From CAYLHS01 sp964383535 (lineage in GTDB: Bacteria; Actinomycetota; Acidimicrobiia; Spongiisociales; UBA4744), in the NCBI GenBank assembly GCA_964383535.1, contig CAYLHS010000004.1, positions 1 to 55,810 of the forward strand: a stretch of 55,810 bases of DNA, read 5' to 3'. The notes beneath the pieces were generated by a model that saw only the letters and a program-made list of their open reading frames with translations, did not search any database and was not told where the DNA came from. Below, piece after piece: positions 1 through 8,126 of the stretch; positions within the stretch are counted from its first letter, which is position 1, and each line of letters starts with the position of its first letter. Made by a program: the position numbers and the translations under genes.

Positions 1-277
1 GGACGCCAGGCTGGTCGTTGACAGGATCGTTCAAGGCAAGTCCAGGCCCTAGGTCACGGTGTGACCGACGGGAGAAGGTGCCGCCGAACGTGAGGGAGTC
101 GAAGCGCTCGTCGTCCGGAATGTCCGTGTCCGAAGTGGTGACGACGACCATGTCGAGCGGGGGAATCACGTAGACCATCTGCTCTCCACCACCCCGAGCC
201 GAGTAGATGCTCATTTCGATGGCCAGACGGTGAATCGACTGCAACTGCGCATCAGGCTGGGGACGCACAGCGTTCAT
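1..277 (-). pseudogene. C-terminal fragment, possibly of a serine hydrolase/beta-lactamase-type protein (runs off the left edge)
   Basis: On the minus strand an open frame starts at an ATG (277) and continues without a stop to the window edge, giving 92 visible residues. A segment reading SARGGGEQMVYVIPPLDMVV resembles the C-terminal strand of class C beta-lactamase-like serine hydrolases, where a GxGGQ turn is followed by a hydrophobic strand ending in VVVTTSD. Upstream of it the frame gives no recognisable catalytic domain (no SxxK or YxN), and the N-terminal region would collide with the SDR gene on the other strand. I infer a truncated or decayed gene whose end lies outside the window. 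The assignment rests on a short segment and could be wrong. Confidence 0.33.
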
Positions 278-316
278 GGAGTCCCTACGATCGGGCCAGC
301 TGCTACAGGGGTCCTC

Positions 317-1243
317 TTGAAGCATGTCGTGTTCGGTACCGGTGCTGTGGGTCTGACACTCGTGGAACACTTGGCGGCCACGGGCGAGGACGTCGTGGCA
401 GTCAACCGGCGAGGCCGCGCCGCCGTTCCGGAGGGAGTGCAGGTCGTGGCCGGGGACGCCTCCGACCCGGCGTTCACGACCGATGTGCTCGAGGGAGCAG
501 CGGTCGCTTACCAGTGTCTCAACCCGCCCTACGACAAGTGGCCCGAGCTGTTCCCTCCGCTTCAGACGGCCGTGCTCGATGCGGCAACCGAGACAGGCAC
601 CAAGCTGGTGTCCCTCGAGAATCTCTACATGTACGGACCGACCGCCGGTGCTCGGCTCACAGAGGATCTGCCGTACGCCGCGGCGGGACCAAAAGGCCGG
701 GTTCGCGCAGAGATGGCCAAGGATCTCCTCGCGGCCCATGAGGCCGGCCGCGTGCGTGTAGCCATGGGTCGGGCATCCGACTACTTCGGCCCCCGTGGCG
801 TGAGCAGCGCCATGGGGGAGCGTGTGTTCAGGAGGATCCTTGCCGGCAAACGGCCTCAGGTGATGGGCGATGTCGACCAGCCGCACTCATACAGCTACAT
901 CCCCGACGTCGCCGAGGGTCTCGCCATCCTCGGGATGGATGATCGGGCCGACGGGAAGGCGTGGCATCTCCCGACCGCCGGTCCACTCACGACACGAGCG
1001 TTCGTCGAACGTATCTGCGACGAGGTCGGCACGCAGCTTGTCCCGTCAGCGATGTCTCGTGCACTGATCGGGGTGGTGGGCCTGTTCACCCCGACTGTCA
1101 GAGAACTGAAAGAGATGCTGTACGAGTTCGAGGAACCGTTCGTTGTGGACTCGAGCGCATTCGAGACGACATTCGACGTGCGGGCCACTCCGCTGGAACT
1201 GGCGATTCCGGCAACTGTGAAGTGGTATCGATCGACCGAGTAG
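317..1243 (+). CDS. NAD-dependent epimerase/dehydratase family protein (extended SDR)
   Basis: A 308-residue protein of the extended short-chain dehydrogenase/reductase superfamily. The N-terminus reads MKHVVFGTGAVG, a Rossmann strand with the GxGxxG-type NAD(P) loop, and MYGPT follows at the usual place after the active-site strand. I chose the TTG at 317 because AGGGG lies 7 nt upstream and because it places the Rossmann strand at residue 2; the frame is open up to an ATG at 230, but those extra 29 residues look non-coding. The substrate cannot be told; a nucleotide sugar or a small ketone or aldehyde is possible. Only 44 nt separate it from the acetyl-CoA synthetase gene, so co-transcription is possible. 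Confidence 0.8.
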   Translation: MKHVVFGTGAVGLTLVEHLAATGEDVVAVNRRGRAAVPEGVQVVAGDASDPAFTTDVLEGAAVAYQCLNPPYDKWPELFPPLQTAVLDAATETGTKLVSLENLYMYGPTAGARLTEDLPYAAAGPKGRVRAEMAKDLLAAHEAGRVRVAMGRASDYFGPRGVSSAMGERVFRRILAGKRPQVMGDVDQPHSYSYIPDVAEGLAILGMDDRADGKAWHLPTAGPLTTRAFVERICDEVGTQLVPSAMSRALIGVVGLFTPTVRELKEMLYEFEEPFVVDSSAFETTFDVRATPLELAIPATVKWYRSTE

Positions 1244-1287
1244 GAGCGCACCGTCAGTGCGTCCCTGTTGGACAGGAAGGAGAGAGC

Positions 1288-3315
1288 ATGGCCAATGAAG
1301 GCAAAGGCGGAGTCAGCGAGGCGGAGATAGCGGTTCACTGGAAAGAGGAAGAGGTCTACGACCCGCCGGTCAGTTTCATCGCCCAAGCCAACATGGCCGA
1401 TACAGACGTCCTCGAGCGTTTCGGTGAGGCCAACTTCCCCGAGTGCTTCAAGGAGTATGCGGATCTGCTCGATTGGGACGAGTACTGGCATACCACCCTC
1501 GACTCGAGCAACCCGCCGTTCTTCAAGTGGTTCGTCGGTGGGAAGCTGAACGTCAGCTACAACTGCGTCGACAGGCATCTCGGCGAGTACGCGAACAAGA
1601 CAGCTATCCACTTCGTCCCCGAGCCGGAGGACGAACCGATTCAGCACATGACGTATCAGGAGCTGTACCGGCGGGTCAACGAGACGGCAGCAGTGTTGCG
1701 GGACTTCTGCGGGTTGAAGGCCGGCGACACCGTGACGCTGCACATGCCGATGGTGCCGGAGCTTCCGATCACGATGCTGGCCTGTGCTCGACTTGGTGTC
1801 ATCCACTCGCAGGTGTTCTCCGGGTTCTCGGGCAAGGCCTGCGCCGATCGCATCGTCGATGCCAAGAGCGATGTGCTGATCACCTCCGACTCGTACTACA
1901 GGGGTGGCAATCTGCTCGATCACAAGGAGAAGGCGGAGATCGCCGTGGCCGAGGCGGCCAAGGAGGGCCAGCAGGTCTCGAAGGTGCTCATCTGGCAGCG
2001 GTACCCGGGCACGTACTCGGCTGAAACACCACTCGTGGAAGGACGGGACTTCATCTTCAACGATCTGGTGGCCGAGAAGAGGGGGGTCGAGGTGCCACCG
2101 GTGCCCCTCCCGTCAGAGTCGACGTTGTTCCTGATGTACACGTCGGGGACGACAGGCAAGCCGAAGGGCGCCCAGCACTCGATCGGCGGTTACCTGTCGT
2201 ATGTCACCGGAACGTCCAAGTACATCCAGGACATCCATCCGGAGGACGTGTATTGGTGCATGGCCGACATCGGCTGGATCACCGGTCACTCCTACATCGT
2301 GTACGGACCGCTGGCGCTCGCTGCGTCATCGGTCGTGTACGAGGGTGTGCCGACGTATCCGGATCCCGGGCGACCGTGGCGAGTCGCGGTGGAGCTGGGG
2401 GTGAACATCTTCCACACCTCACCGACGGCGATCCGTGCGCTCAGGCGGGTCGGTCCCGATGAGCCGGCGAAGTACGACTTCCACTTCAAGCACATGACAA
2501 CGGTCGGCGAGCCGATCGAGCCTGAGGTGTGGCGGTGGTACTACAAGACGGTCGGCAAGGACGAAGCGGTGATTGTCGACACGTGGTGGCAGACGGAAAC
2601 CGGCGGGTTCCTGTGTTCGACGGTGCCGGCGATCCACAAGATGAAACCGGGAAGCGCAGGGCCCGCTGTCCCAGGTATCTACCCGATCATCTACGACGAA
2701 GACGAGAACGTCATTCCGGCCGGATCCGGCAAGGCAGGCAACATTTGCATCCAGAACCCGTGGCCCGGAAGGATGCTCACCATCTGGGGCGATGACGATC
2801 GCTTCGTCAACCAGTACTACCAGCGCTACAACAAGGACCCGGCCAGCAAGGACTGGCACGACTGGCCCTATTTCGCCGGCGACGGCGCTGTCCAGGCTGC
2901 CGACGGCTATTACCGGATCCTTGGACGCATCGACGACGTCATCAACGTCGCCGGGCACCGGCTCGGGACCAAGGAGCTCGAGTCTGCAGCGCTGATGGTC
3001 CCGGAGGTCGGTGAGGCAGCGGTTGTTCCGGTGGCCGATCCGATCAAGGGCAAGATCCCACACGTGTTCGTCTCGTTGAAGCCTGGGTTCGAGCCCAGCG
3101 ATGAGCTTGCCGGCAAGGTGTCGGCGATGATCGCATCGGAGATTGGACCGATCGCAAAGCCGGGCAAGGTGTGGATCGTGCCGGACATGCCAAAGACACG
3201 CTCCGGCAAACTCATGCGCCGGGTGTTGGCCGCTATCGCCAGCGGCAAGGACCCGGGGGATGTCACCACGCTCGCGAATCCGGACATCGTCAGGGTGATC
3301 AGCGACATGGCCTGA
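1288..3315 (+). CDS. acs: Acetyl-CoA synthetase (AMP-forming)
   Basis: A 675-residue member of the ANL superfamily that activates acetate with ATP and CoA via acetyl-AMP. The P-loop YTSGTTGKPKG lies at residues 284-294, WWQTETGG begins at 433 (its Trp limits the acyl pocket to acetate in characterised Acs), the hinge GRIDDVINVAGHRLG begins at 546, and the C-terminal catalytic Lys is K641 in KTRSGKLMRR. The length is normal for Acs. The ATG at 1288 is preceded by AGGAAGGAGAG; the open frame extends much further upstream but overlaps the SDR gene. It is followed by acuB and acuC, as in the Bacillus acsA-acu locus, which suggests control by acetylation of K641. A propionyl-CoA synthetase is the main alternative. 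Confidence 0.95.
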   Translation: MANEGKGGVSEAEIAVHWKEEEVYDPPVSFIAQANMADTDVLERFGEANFPECFKEYADLLDWDEYWHTTLDSSNPPFFKWFVGGKLNVSYNCVDRHLGEYANKTAIHFVPEPEDEPIQHMTYQELYRRVNETAAVLRDFCGLKAGDTVTLHMPMVPELPITMLACARLGVIHSQVFSGFSGKACADRIVDAKSDVLITSDSYYRGGNLLDHKEKAEIAVAEAAKEGQQVSKVLIWQRYPGTYSAETPLVEGRDFIFNDLVAEKRGVEVPPVPLPSESTLFLMYTSGTTGKPKGAQHSIGGYLSYVTGTSKYIQDIHPEDVYWCMADIGWITGHSYIVYGPLALAASSVVYEGVPTYPDPGRPWRVAVELGVNIFHTSPTAIRALRRVGPDEPAKYDFHFKHMTTVGEPIEPEVWRWYYKTVGKDEAVIVDTWWQTETGGFLCSTVPAIHKMKPGSAGPAVPGIYPIIYDEDENVIPAGSGKAGNICIQNPWPGRMLTIWGDDDRFVNQYYQRYNKDPASKDWHDWPYFAGDGAVQAADGYYRILGRIDDVINVAGHRLGTKELESAALMVPEVGEAAVVPVADPIKGKIPHVFVSLKPGFEPSDELAGKVSAMIASEIGPIAKPGKVWIVPDMPKTRSGKLMRRVLAAIASGKDPGDVTTLANPDIVRVISDMA

Positions 3316-3323
3316 TCTGGTTG

Positions 3324-3348
3324 AGGGCGCCGGGTCTCCCTGCGCCCT
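3324..3348 (+). promoter_or_regulatory. Intergenic hairpin between acs and acuB
   Basis: AGGGCGC and GCGCCCT form a perfect 7-bp stem with an 11-nt loop just after the acs stop and before the acuB ribosome binding site AAGGAGG. No U-run follows, so it may set differential expression within the operon or be a partial terminator. Confidence 0.4.
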
Positions 3349-3373
3349 ACCCTTGCGTTGAAGGAGGCGCGCC

Positions 3374-4003
3374 GTGTTTGTCGAAGAGATCATGCATCGC
3401 GACGTGATGACCGTGTCGCCCGGTGTGACACTCGCCGAGGCATACGACCTGTTGCGAACAGGAGGGTTTCGCCACCTCCCGGTGATGAAAGATGGCCATC
3501 TCGTCGGTGTGGTGACCGATAGAGACTTGCGTCTCGCGACCAGCCGACTCGCAGACCACCCCTTCAGCCCCGAGGCACGCGTCGGCGACGTAATGAGCTC
3601 ACCTGTCTCGACGGCGCACCCCCGCGACCCCGTCGAGCACGCTGCCCGCACCATGAGGGATGCTCGAATCGGGTGCCTCCCGGTCGAGGAGGACGCATCG
3701 CTCGTTGGCATCGTGACCGTTACCGACCTGATCGACGCGTTTCTGGCAGTCACCGGGGCTCGTAGACCCTCAGGCAGACTCGAGCTGCGGCTCCGCGGCA
3801 GACCGCAGGAGTTCGCCACTCTCACGGAGGTCTTCGCCGAGCTCGACATTCCGATCGCTTCCATCCTCACAACGCAGGATCCCGACGGTGGAACGCGCGT
3901 GATCGTTCGCCTGGAGACCATCGACCTTCGTCATGTGTCGAGGCGGCTCTGCTCCGAAGGACTCGAGATCGTCTGGCCGCCGCCGCTGGCATGCCAACCC
4001 TGA
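3374..4003 (+). CDS. acuB: AcuB-like protein: tandem CBS domains plus ACT-like C-terminal domain
   Basis: A 209-residue protein with a CBS pair (about residues 1-130; MHRDVMTVSPGVTL and VMSSPVSTAHPRD open the two motifs, closing with VVTDRDLR and IVTVTDLID) and an ACT-like segment (about 135-200, ELRLRGRPQEFATL). This architecture is that of AcuB from the acetoin/acetate utilisation locus. CBS pairs bind adenine nucleotides, so a sensor of AMP/ATP produced by the neighbouring AMP-forming acs is plausible, but that is inference. The GTG start is fixed by AAGGAGG 6 nt upstream. Its end overlaps acuC by 13 nt, so translation is probably coupled. Confidence 0.82.
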   Translation: MFVEEIMHRDVMTVSPGVTLAEAYDLLRTGGFRHLPVMKDGHLVGVVTDRDLRLATSRLADHPFSPEARVGDVMSSPVSTAHPRDPVEHAARTMRDARIGCLPVEEDASLVGIVTVTDLIDAFLAVTGARRPSGRLELRLRGRPQEFATLTEVFAELDIPIASILTTQDPDGGTRVIVRLETIDLRHVSRRLCSEGLEIVWPPPLACQP

Positions 4004-5118
4004 TCTACGGTCCCGGCTATCGGCAGTACGACTTCGGGGATCGCCATCCTTTCAGTCCGGTTCGAGCCGAAGTGACGCTTGACCTGATCCGTGAGCTTGG
4101 CATCGACGCGGTGCCGCTCGTTCCTGAGCCGGCGACCCTCGATGAGGTGTGCGAGGTCCACGATCCCGAGTACGTGGAGATCGTCGAAGCGCTCGGCGAA
4201 GGCCGGGATGTCGCCGGTTTCGAGCGGTTCGGGCTTGGCACCGTCGACAACCCGATCGTTCCCGGCATGGGTGAAGGAGCGCGCCAGTTGGTCGGCGGCA
4301 CGCTGACCGGAGCCCGGCGCATCCTGTCTGACACCGACACCAGGGTCCTCCAGCTCGGCGGTGGTCTCCATCATGCGAAGCGGGCGTCCGCGGCGGGTTT
4401 CTGCATCTACAGCGACCTGTCGATCGCTATCAAAGAGATGGTCGACGCCGGAATGTACGTCGCGTACGTCGACATCGATGCGCATCACTGTGACGGCGTG
4501 CAGGAGACGTTCTACTCGTCCGAGCAGGTGATGACCATCTCGTTGCACGAGTCGCCCGAGTTTCTCTTTCCCGGTACCGGCTGGGTCCACGACCTCGGTC
4601 GGGGGATGGGACGCGGACACCATCTGAACGTGCCTCTAGATCCCTTCACGCAGGGCGACAGCTACCTGGCCGCCTTCGACGCCGTGGTCGGTCCGGCACT
4701 CTCCTGGTTCCGACCGGACGTGCTTGTCGTCCAGGCGGGCGCCGATGGGCACGCTTCGGATCCGCTCGCCGATCTCATGCTGACCAGCAAAGACTACGAG
4801 GCCCTGTTCCATCGGCTCGTGGCCCTCGCCGAGCGGCACACGAAAGGTCGGTTGCTCGTCACCCTCGGCGGGGGCTATTCGCTCGATGCGGTGACGAGAG
4901 TGTGGGCAATCCTCGGACTGGTGCTTTGGGACCAACCGGTGCCTGACACGGTTCCCGAGGGTTGGCGACGACGCTGGGCCCCGATGCTTGGTGAGGGAGT
5001 ACCTGAGGCCATGCACGATGCCTCGGTCGAACCTGGACCCCGTCACGAAGAGATCGACTCTCACAACCGCCAGACGGCCGACCGCCTGCTCGATGCGGTT
5101 GCGCCGTTGTGGCTCTAG
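3991..5118 (+). CDS. acuC: AcuC-type histone-deacetylase family protein
   Basis: A 375-residue zinc-dependent deacetylase of the arginase/HDAC fold. The active-site His pair is H127-H128 (GGGLHHAK), the metal ligands lie in YVDIDAHHCDGVQ (D163, H165) and in QAGADGHASDPLADL (D252), and the C-terminal glycine loop is LLVTLGGGYS. Bacillus AcuC removes the acetyl group from the catalytic Lys of acetyl-CoA synthetase and so reactivates it; the position directly behind acs and acuB supports the same role here. The ATG at 3991 overlaps acuB and lacks a strong Shine-Dalgarno, which fits translational coupling. No acuA acetyltransferase is seen nearby. Confidence 0.9.
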   Translation: MPTLIYGPGYRQYDFGDRHPFSPVRAEVTLDLIRELGIDAVPLVPEPATLDEVCEVHDPEYVEIVEALGEGRDVAGFERFGLGTVDNPIVPGMGEGARQLVGGTLTGARRILSDTDTRVLQLGGGLHHAKRASAAGFCIYSDLSIAIKEMVDAGMYVAYVDIDAHHCDGVQETFYSSEQVMTISLHESPEFLFPGTGWVHDLGRGMGRGHHLNVPLDPFTQGDSYLAAFDAVVGPALSWFRPDVLVVQAGADGHASDPLADLMLTSKDYEALFHRLVALAERHTKGRLLVTLGGGYSLDAVTRVWAILGLVLWDQPVPDTVPEGWRRRWAPMLGEGVPEAMHDASVEPGPRHEEIDSHNRQTADRLLDAVAPLWL

Positions 5119-5660
5119 CTCGTCCCGTGGTAGAGCATGACGGCGTCGTTCGCGACGACCTGCTCCCAGCGGGGATTGGCCTCGATGATTGCGAGGGCCT
5201 CCAAGGTGTTCTGGGCATACTCTCCGGGGGTGTCGGCCCGTAGTGCGACCCACTCGGCGCCGTCGACGGGAGGTCCAGGGGCGGCGTCGGCCGACCAGTA
5301 GTCCCGAACGAACGGGTTTGGATACATGTAGACGACCGTCCGATGATCGACATGTGGGCCGATGTACCAGCCGGCCGAAAGGGGAGCTTCGTCCGGAATC
5401 AGTGCGAGGACATCGTTGATCGCCCCAGGGTCGCTGGTGGTCCCGTTCCAAGGGTTGTCCGACTGGTTCGTGGGGAGTGGTCCGGTGAGGAGCATGCCGG
5501 AAATGCCGCCCACGACGGCGAGTGCTTGCGCAAGATCAGGACGGGGTGGCCGCCATGAGGACGGTGAAGATCCCAACCGCTCCGGAGCCGACCACATGGC
5601 GCGCCGCGCACGGGCGGCGAAGCCGGAACGGTCGCGATGGGTGCCTACGAACCCCCTCAT
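5115..5660 (-). pseudogene. Truncated, probably frameshifted DUF2079-family membrane protein (C-terminal part only)
   Basis: The C-terminal 120 residues resemble the end of DUF2079 proteins: a ...LALIPDEAPLSAG stretch, then WYIGPHVDHRTVVYMYPNPF, which matches their conserved 'LxPHLxxRxxVYxFPNP' signature. The usual multi-membrane-segment N-terminal two thirds are missing. The first 45 residues of this frame are Arg-rich and unlike a membrane protein, while another minus-strand frame over the same bases (around 5535-5600) reads GAVGIFTVLMAATPS, a membrane-like segment that then hits a stop, so a frameshift near 5540 is likely. It ends head-on against acuC with a 4-nt overlap of stop regions. 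Confidence 0.5.
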
Positions 5661-5670
5661 TGGCGCAAAC

Positions 5671-6765
5671 CTAGGCGAGGGGGATGCGCACCTCGAAGGT
5701 CGATCCGGTGCCCGGTCCGTCCGAGTGAGCCGTCACGTCGCCGTCGTGTGCCCGAGCGATACTCCTGGCGATCGTCAAGCCGATTCCCCGTCCAGCGGGA
5801 TGCGAGGGGTCGGCGATGCGGTAGAAGCGCTCGAAGATGTGCTCGAGTTGGCCGGGATCAATTCCCCGCCCCACGTCTGCAACGTCGACAACCGCGTCCG
5901 GAGGCTCGGTATGCGCGTAGACCGTGACCGACCCCCCGCTCGGCGTGTGGGTGAGAGCGTTGCCCAACAGGTTGATGAACACCTGCGAGAGCCGATCGGG
6001 GTCGGCGAGTACTCCGAGCGACCGATCGCCGCGGAATTTCAGGGACACGCCGGCATCATCGAACTGGGACTGGAGGCGATCGGCGGAGCGACGGGCCACA
6101 TCCGCGAGATCGCAGGGGACCCTGGACAGCGGCATCGCGTTCTCCTCCGCCTGAGAGAGCAGCGTGAGATCATCGGCAAGGCGTTCGAGTCGGGCCGCTT
6201 CATCCGCAACAGCAGCGAATACGTCGCCGGTGGGCTGGATGACCCCATCGATCAGACCTTCCATCGACGCCCTGATCGTCGTGAGTGGAGAGCGCAGCTC
6301 GTGTGCCACCTCACCGATGAGTCTGGTGCGACGCTGCTCGGTTGCAGCGAGTGTCTGACCGAGGATATTGACGTCATCGGCGAGTTGGGCGAGCTCCTCG
6401 ACGGCGGGTGTGGGGATCTGCTGGTCATAGTGGCCGGCCGCGATCTGCTCGGCGGCAGAACGCACGTCTTCGATCGGTCGAAGGAGGCGTCTCCCGAGCA
6501 CGAACGCGATGGTCCCGGCCGCGATCAGCGCGGCACCAAGCCCGACGAGCAACGCGACATTCAGGGAGTCGGCGAGTGCCACGCGGAGCTGTGAGACCGT
6601 CGCATTGCGCAGGCCACCCATACCGCGTTGCATGCCGCCAAGGTGATTCTGGAACAAGGAGCGGGTCAGCAGGCTGCTGACCAACAGGATCGCGAACGAC
6701 CCGACGGTGATCACGAGGAGGTGGGAGAGGAAGAGCCTCGTGTGAAGTCTGCGCTGTATCTTCAT
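5671..6765 (-). CDS. Two-component sensor histidine kinase (two membrane segments, HAMP)
   Basis: A 364-residue membrane kinase. Order: N-terminal membrane segment (about 13-33), a short extracytoplasmic loop of roughly 35 residues, second membrane segment (about 70-90), HAMP (about 90-142), HisKA with the phospho-acceptor His in VAHELRSPL (about residue 155), and HATPase_c with N-box NLLGNALTHT, G1 DVGRGI and G2 GRGIGLTIARS. The sensing loop is short and Met/Gly-rich (GGMQRGMGGLRN), which could favour metal or envelope sensing, though this is only a hint. Its start overlaps the stop of the upstream response regulator by 4 nt, so the two form a cognate pair. Confidence 0.93.
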   Translation of the reverse strand: MKIQRRLHTRLFLSHLLVITVGSFAILLVSSLLTRSLFQNHLGGMQRGMGGLRNATVSQLRVALADSLNVALLVGLGAALIAAGTIAFVLGRRLLRPIEDVRSAAEQIAAGHYDQQIPTPAVEELAQLADDVNILGQTLAATEQRRTRLIGEVAHELRSPLTTIRASMEGLIDGVIQPTGDVFAAVADEAARLERLADDLTLLSQAEENAMPLSRVPCDLADVARRSADRLQSQFDDAGVSLKFRGDRSLGVLADPDRLSQVFINLLGNALTHTPSGGSVTVYAHTEPPDAVVDVADVGRGIDPGQLEHIFERFYRIADPSHPAGRGIGLTIARSIARAHDGDVTAHSDGPGTGSTFEVRIPLA

Positions 6766-7466
6766 GGCCTTCTCCCCACGAATTTGTAGCCGACACCGCG
6801 GACCGTTCCGATGAAGCGGGGGGCGTCGGCCGGGTCACCGAGCGCCTTGCGGATGTTCCTGACGTGGACGTCGACAATTCGATCGTCACCGAAGAAGTCC
6901 CATCCCCACACTCGCTCGATGAGCTGACGCCTGGTGAAGACCCTTCCGGGTGCGGACGTCAAGGCCGCGAGCAGGTCGAACTCGAGGCTGGTGAGTTCGA
7001 CGGGAGACGAGTCGACCGTCGCCTCGCGTCGGGCGAGGTCGATGTCGAGGCCTTCGAATCGCAGGAGTTCGTCGTCGGAGGCCACGGAACTTCGACCCCT
7101 TCGGAGCACTGCCTTGACCCGGGCGACCAGCTCGCGAGGGCTGAACGGCTTGGTCATGTAGTCGTCGGCACCAACCTCGAGTCCGATCAGCTTGTCGGTC
7201 TCGTCGGTTCTCGCCGTCAGCATGATCACGTAAACGTCGGAGACGCGTCGAACGTGCCGGAGTACCTCCATCCCGTCGATACCGGGGAGGCGAACGTCGA
7301 GGACGACGAGATCGGGTGTGCGCTCGCGGATCCTCGCGATCGCGTCCTCGCCAGTTGCCGCCTCGTCGACCTGGTATCCCTCCTGCTGAAGGTACGAGCG
7401 GACGATCGACCGAATCCGTTCCTCGTCATCCACGACCAGGATGCGTTCTTGTCGCATGGCTGACAT
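6762..7466 (-). CDS. OmpR-family response regulator
   Basis: A 234-residue regulator with an N-terminal receiver (acidic pocket VVDDEE, phospho-acceptor Asp in LVVLDVRLPG, signalling Thr in MLTAR, conserved Lys in DDYMTKPFSPREL) and a C-terminal winged helix (ELTSLEFDLL to VRGVGYKF). The first ATG (7466) is followed by another at 7457 that would begin MRQERILVVDDE; neither has a strong Shine-Dalgarno. It pairs with the kinase directly downstream. The secreted repeat protein at 7625-8002 lies just upstream on the same strand, separated by a terminator, and an 11-nt-period direct repeat in front of that gene is a candidate binding site. Confidence 0.95.
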   Translation of the reverse strand: MSAMRQERILVVDDEERIRSIVRSYLQQEGYQVDEAATGEDAIARIRERTPDLVVLDVRLPGIDGMEVLRHVRRVSDVYVIMLTARTDETDKLIGLEVGADDYMTKPFSPRELVARVKAVLRRGRSSVASDDELLRFEGLDIDLARREATVDSSPVELTSLEFDLLAALTSAPGRVFTRRQLIERVWGWDFFGDDRIVDVHVRNIRKALGDPADAPRFIGTVRGVGYKFVGRRP

Positions 7467-7585
7467 GGTAGGGAACCCTTCGCCGGCCTATGAGTCCCGG
7501 CCACGTTCGGCGGAGGAGCTGACGATCGCGCCTGAGTCGTCGCGCGAGGCGGCCTGTGGTGCTCTTCTCATGGTTCTTCTCCGGT

Positions 7586-7611
7586 GGGGGCGCCTCCGAG
7601 GAGACGCCCCC
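7586..7611 (-). terminator. Hairpin after the calcium-binding-repeat gene
   Basis: GGGGGCG and CGCCCCC form a 7-bp all-GC stem around a 12-nt loop that can itself pair in part. It lies directly downstream of the minus-strand gene at 7625-8002 and upstream of the response regulator, so it probably separates the two transcripts. Confidence 0.55.
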
Positions 7612-7624
7612 TCTGGAGGCTCGG

Positions 7625-8002
7625 TTATCGACCGCCCATGCGGCCCATCCGCCGCTGCGAGCCGTCGCCGAGGTTGTCGCAAATCCCGTCGCCGTCCGCG
7701 TCGACGAAGTTGCCTCCGGCTCCGGCCATCCGGGATTCGGCGTTGTCGCAGACTCCGTCGCCGTCTGCGTCGACGAAGTTGTCGCAGATACCGTCGCCGT
7801 CCGCGTCGACATAGTTCCGGCCGCTGCCGGCGCCGTAGGCCTGGCCGGTCTCGACTCCGCCGTTGCCGTAGCTGTGGGCGTATCCATACCCGCTGCCCGC
7901 TGTCGTTGCGACCGGGGCATCCGGGGTGGCGGCGCCCGCCACTGCCGCAACTGCTCCAACGACGAGCAGCGCCACGGTGACCGTGATGATGATCTTCTTC
8001 AT
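7625..8002 (-). CDS. Secreted protein with three thrombospondin-type-3-like calcium-binding repeats
   Basis: A 125-residue exported protein: signal peptide (MKKIIITVTVALLVVGAVAA, cleavage near AGA-A at 24), a Gly/Tyr-rich linker, then three near-identical units at residues 63-75, 76-87 and 98-110, each reading (N)(Y/F)VDADGDG(I/V)CDN. The DxDGDG loop is the calcium-ligand pattern of thrombospondin type 3 and dockerin-like repeats. The C-terminus is Met/Arg/Gly-rich. Each repeat carries one Cys, giving three in all, so a disulfide could join two of the units. The start is supported by AAAGGAG 8 nt upstream. It is probably a target of the two-component system encoded next to it; its biological role is unknown. 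Confidence 0.82.
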   Translation of the reverse strand: MKKIIITVTVALLVVGAVAAVAGAATPDAPVATTAGSGYGYAHSYGNGGVETGQAYGAGSGRNYVDADGDGICDNFVDADGDGVCDNAESRMAGAGGNFVDADGDGICDNLGDGSQRRMGRMGGR

Positions 8003-8072
8003 TGTGTGGCTCCTTTCTCTGAAGATCTGCCATCAGTGTCGGGCATGCACGTCGAGTGGCCATGTGGAGCAG

Positions 8073-8091
8073 ATGAAGCCTCCATGAAGCC
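8073..8091 (-). promoter_or_regulatory. Direct repeat with 11-nt period: candidate response-regulator site
   Basis: ATGAAGCC occurs at 8073-8080 and 8084-8091 (GGCTTCAT twice on the minus strand), one helical turn apart. OmpR-family regulators bind as head-to-tail dimers to repeats of this spacing. The site lies about 70 nt before the start of the secreted repeat protein and about 35 nt before dinB. Confidence 0.4.
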
Positions 8092-8126
8092 CGCACGACG
8101 AACACACGTTCGAGTATTCTGGGGAC

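Noticed and set aside
961..1287. An N-terminal extension of acetyl-CoA synthetase
   Set aside because: It overlaps the SDR gene, is Arg-rich, and a strong ribosome binding site marks the ATG at 1288.
7641..7820. Nucleotide repeats as a CRISPR-like array
   Set aside because: The repeats are in frame and encode the calcium-binding DADGDG loops; there are no spacers.
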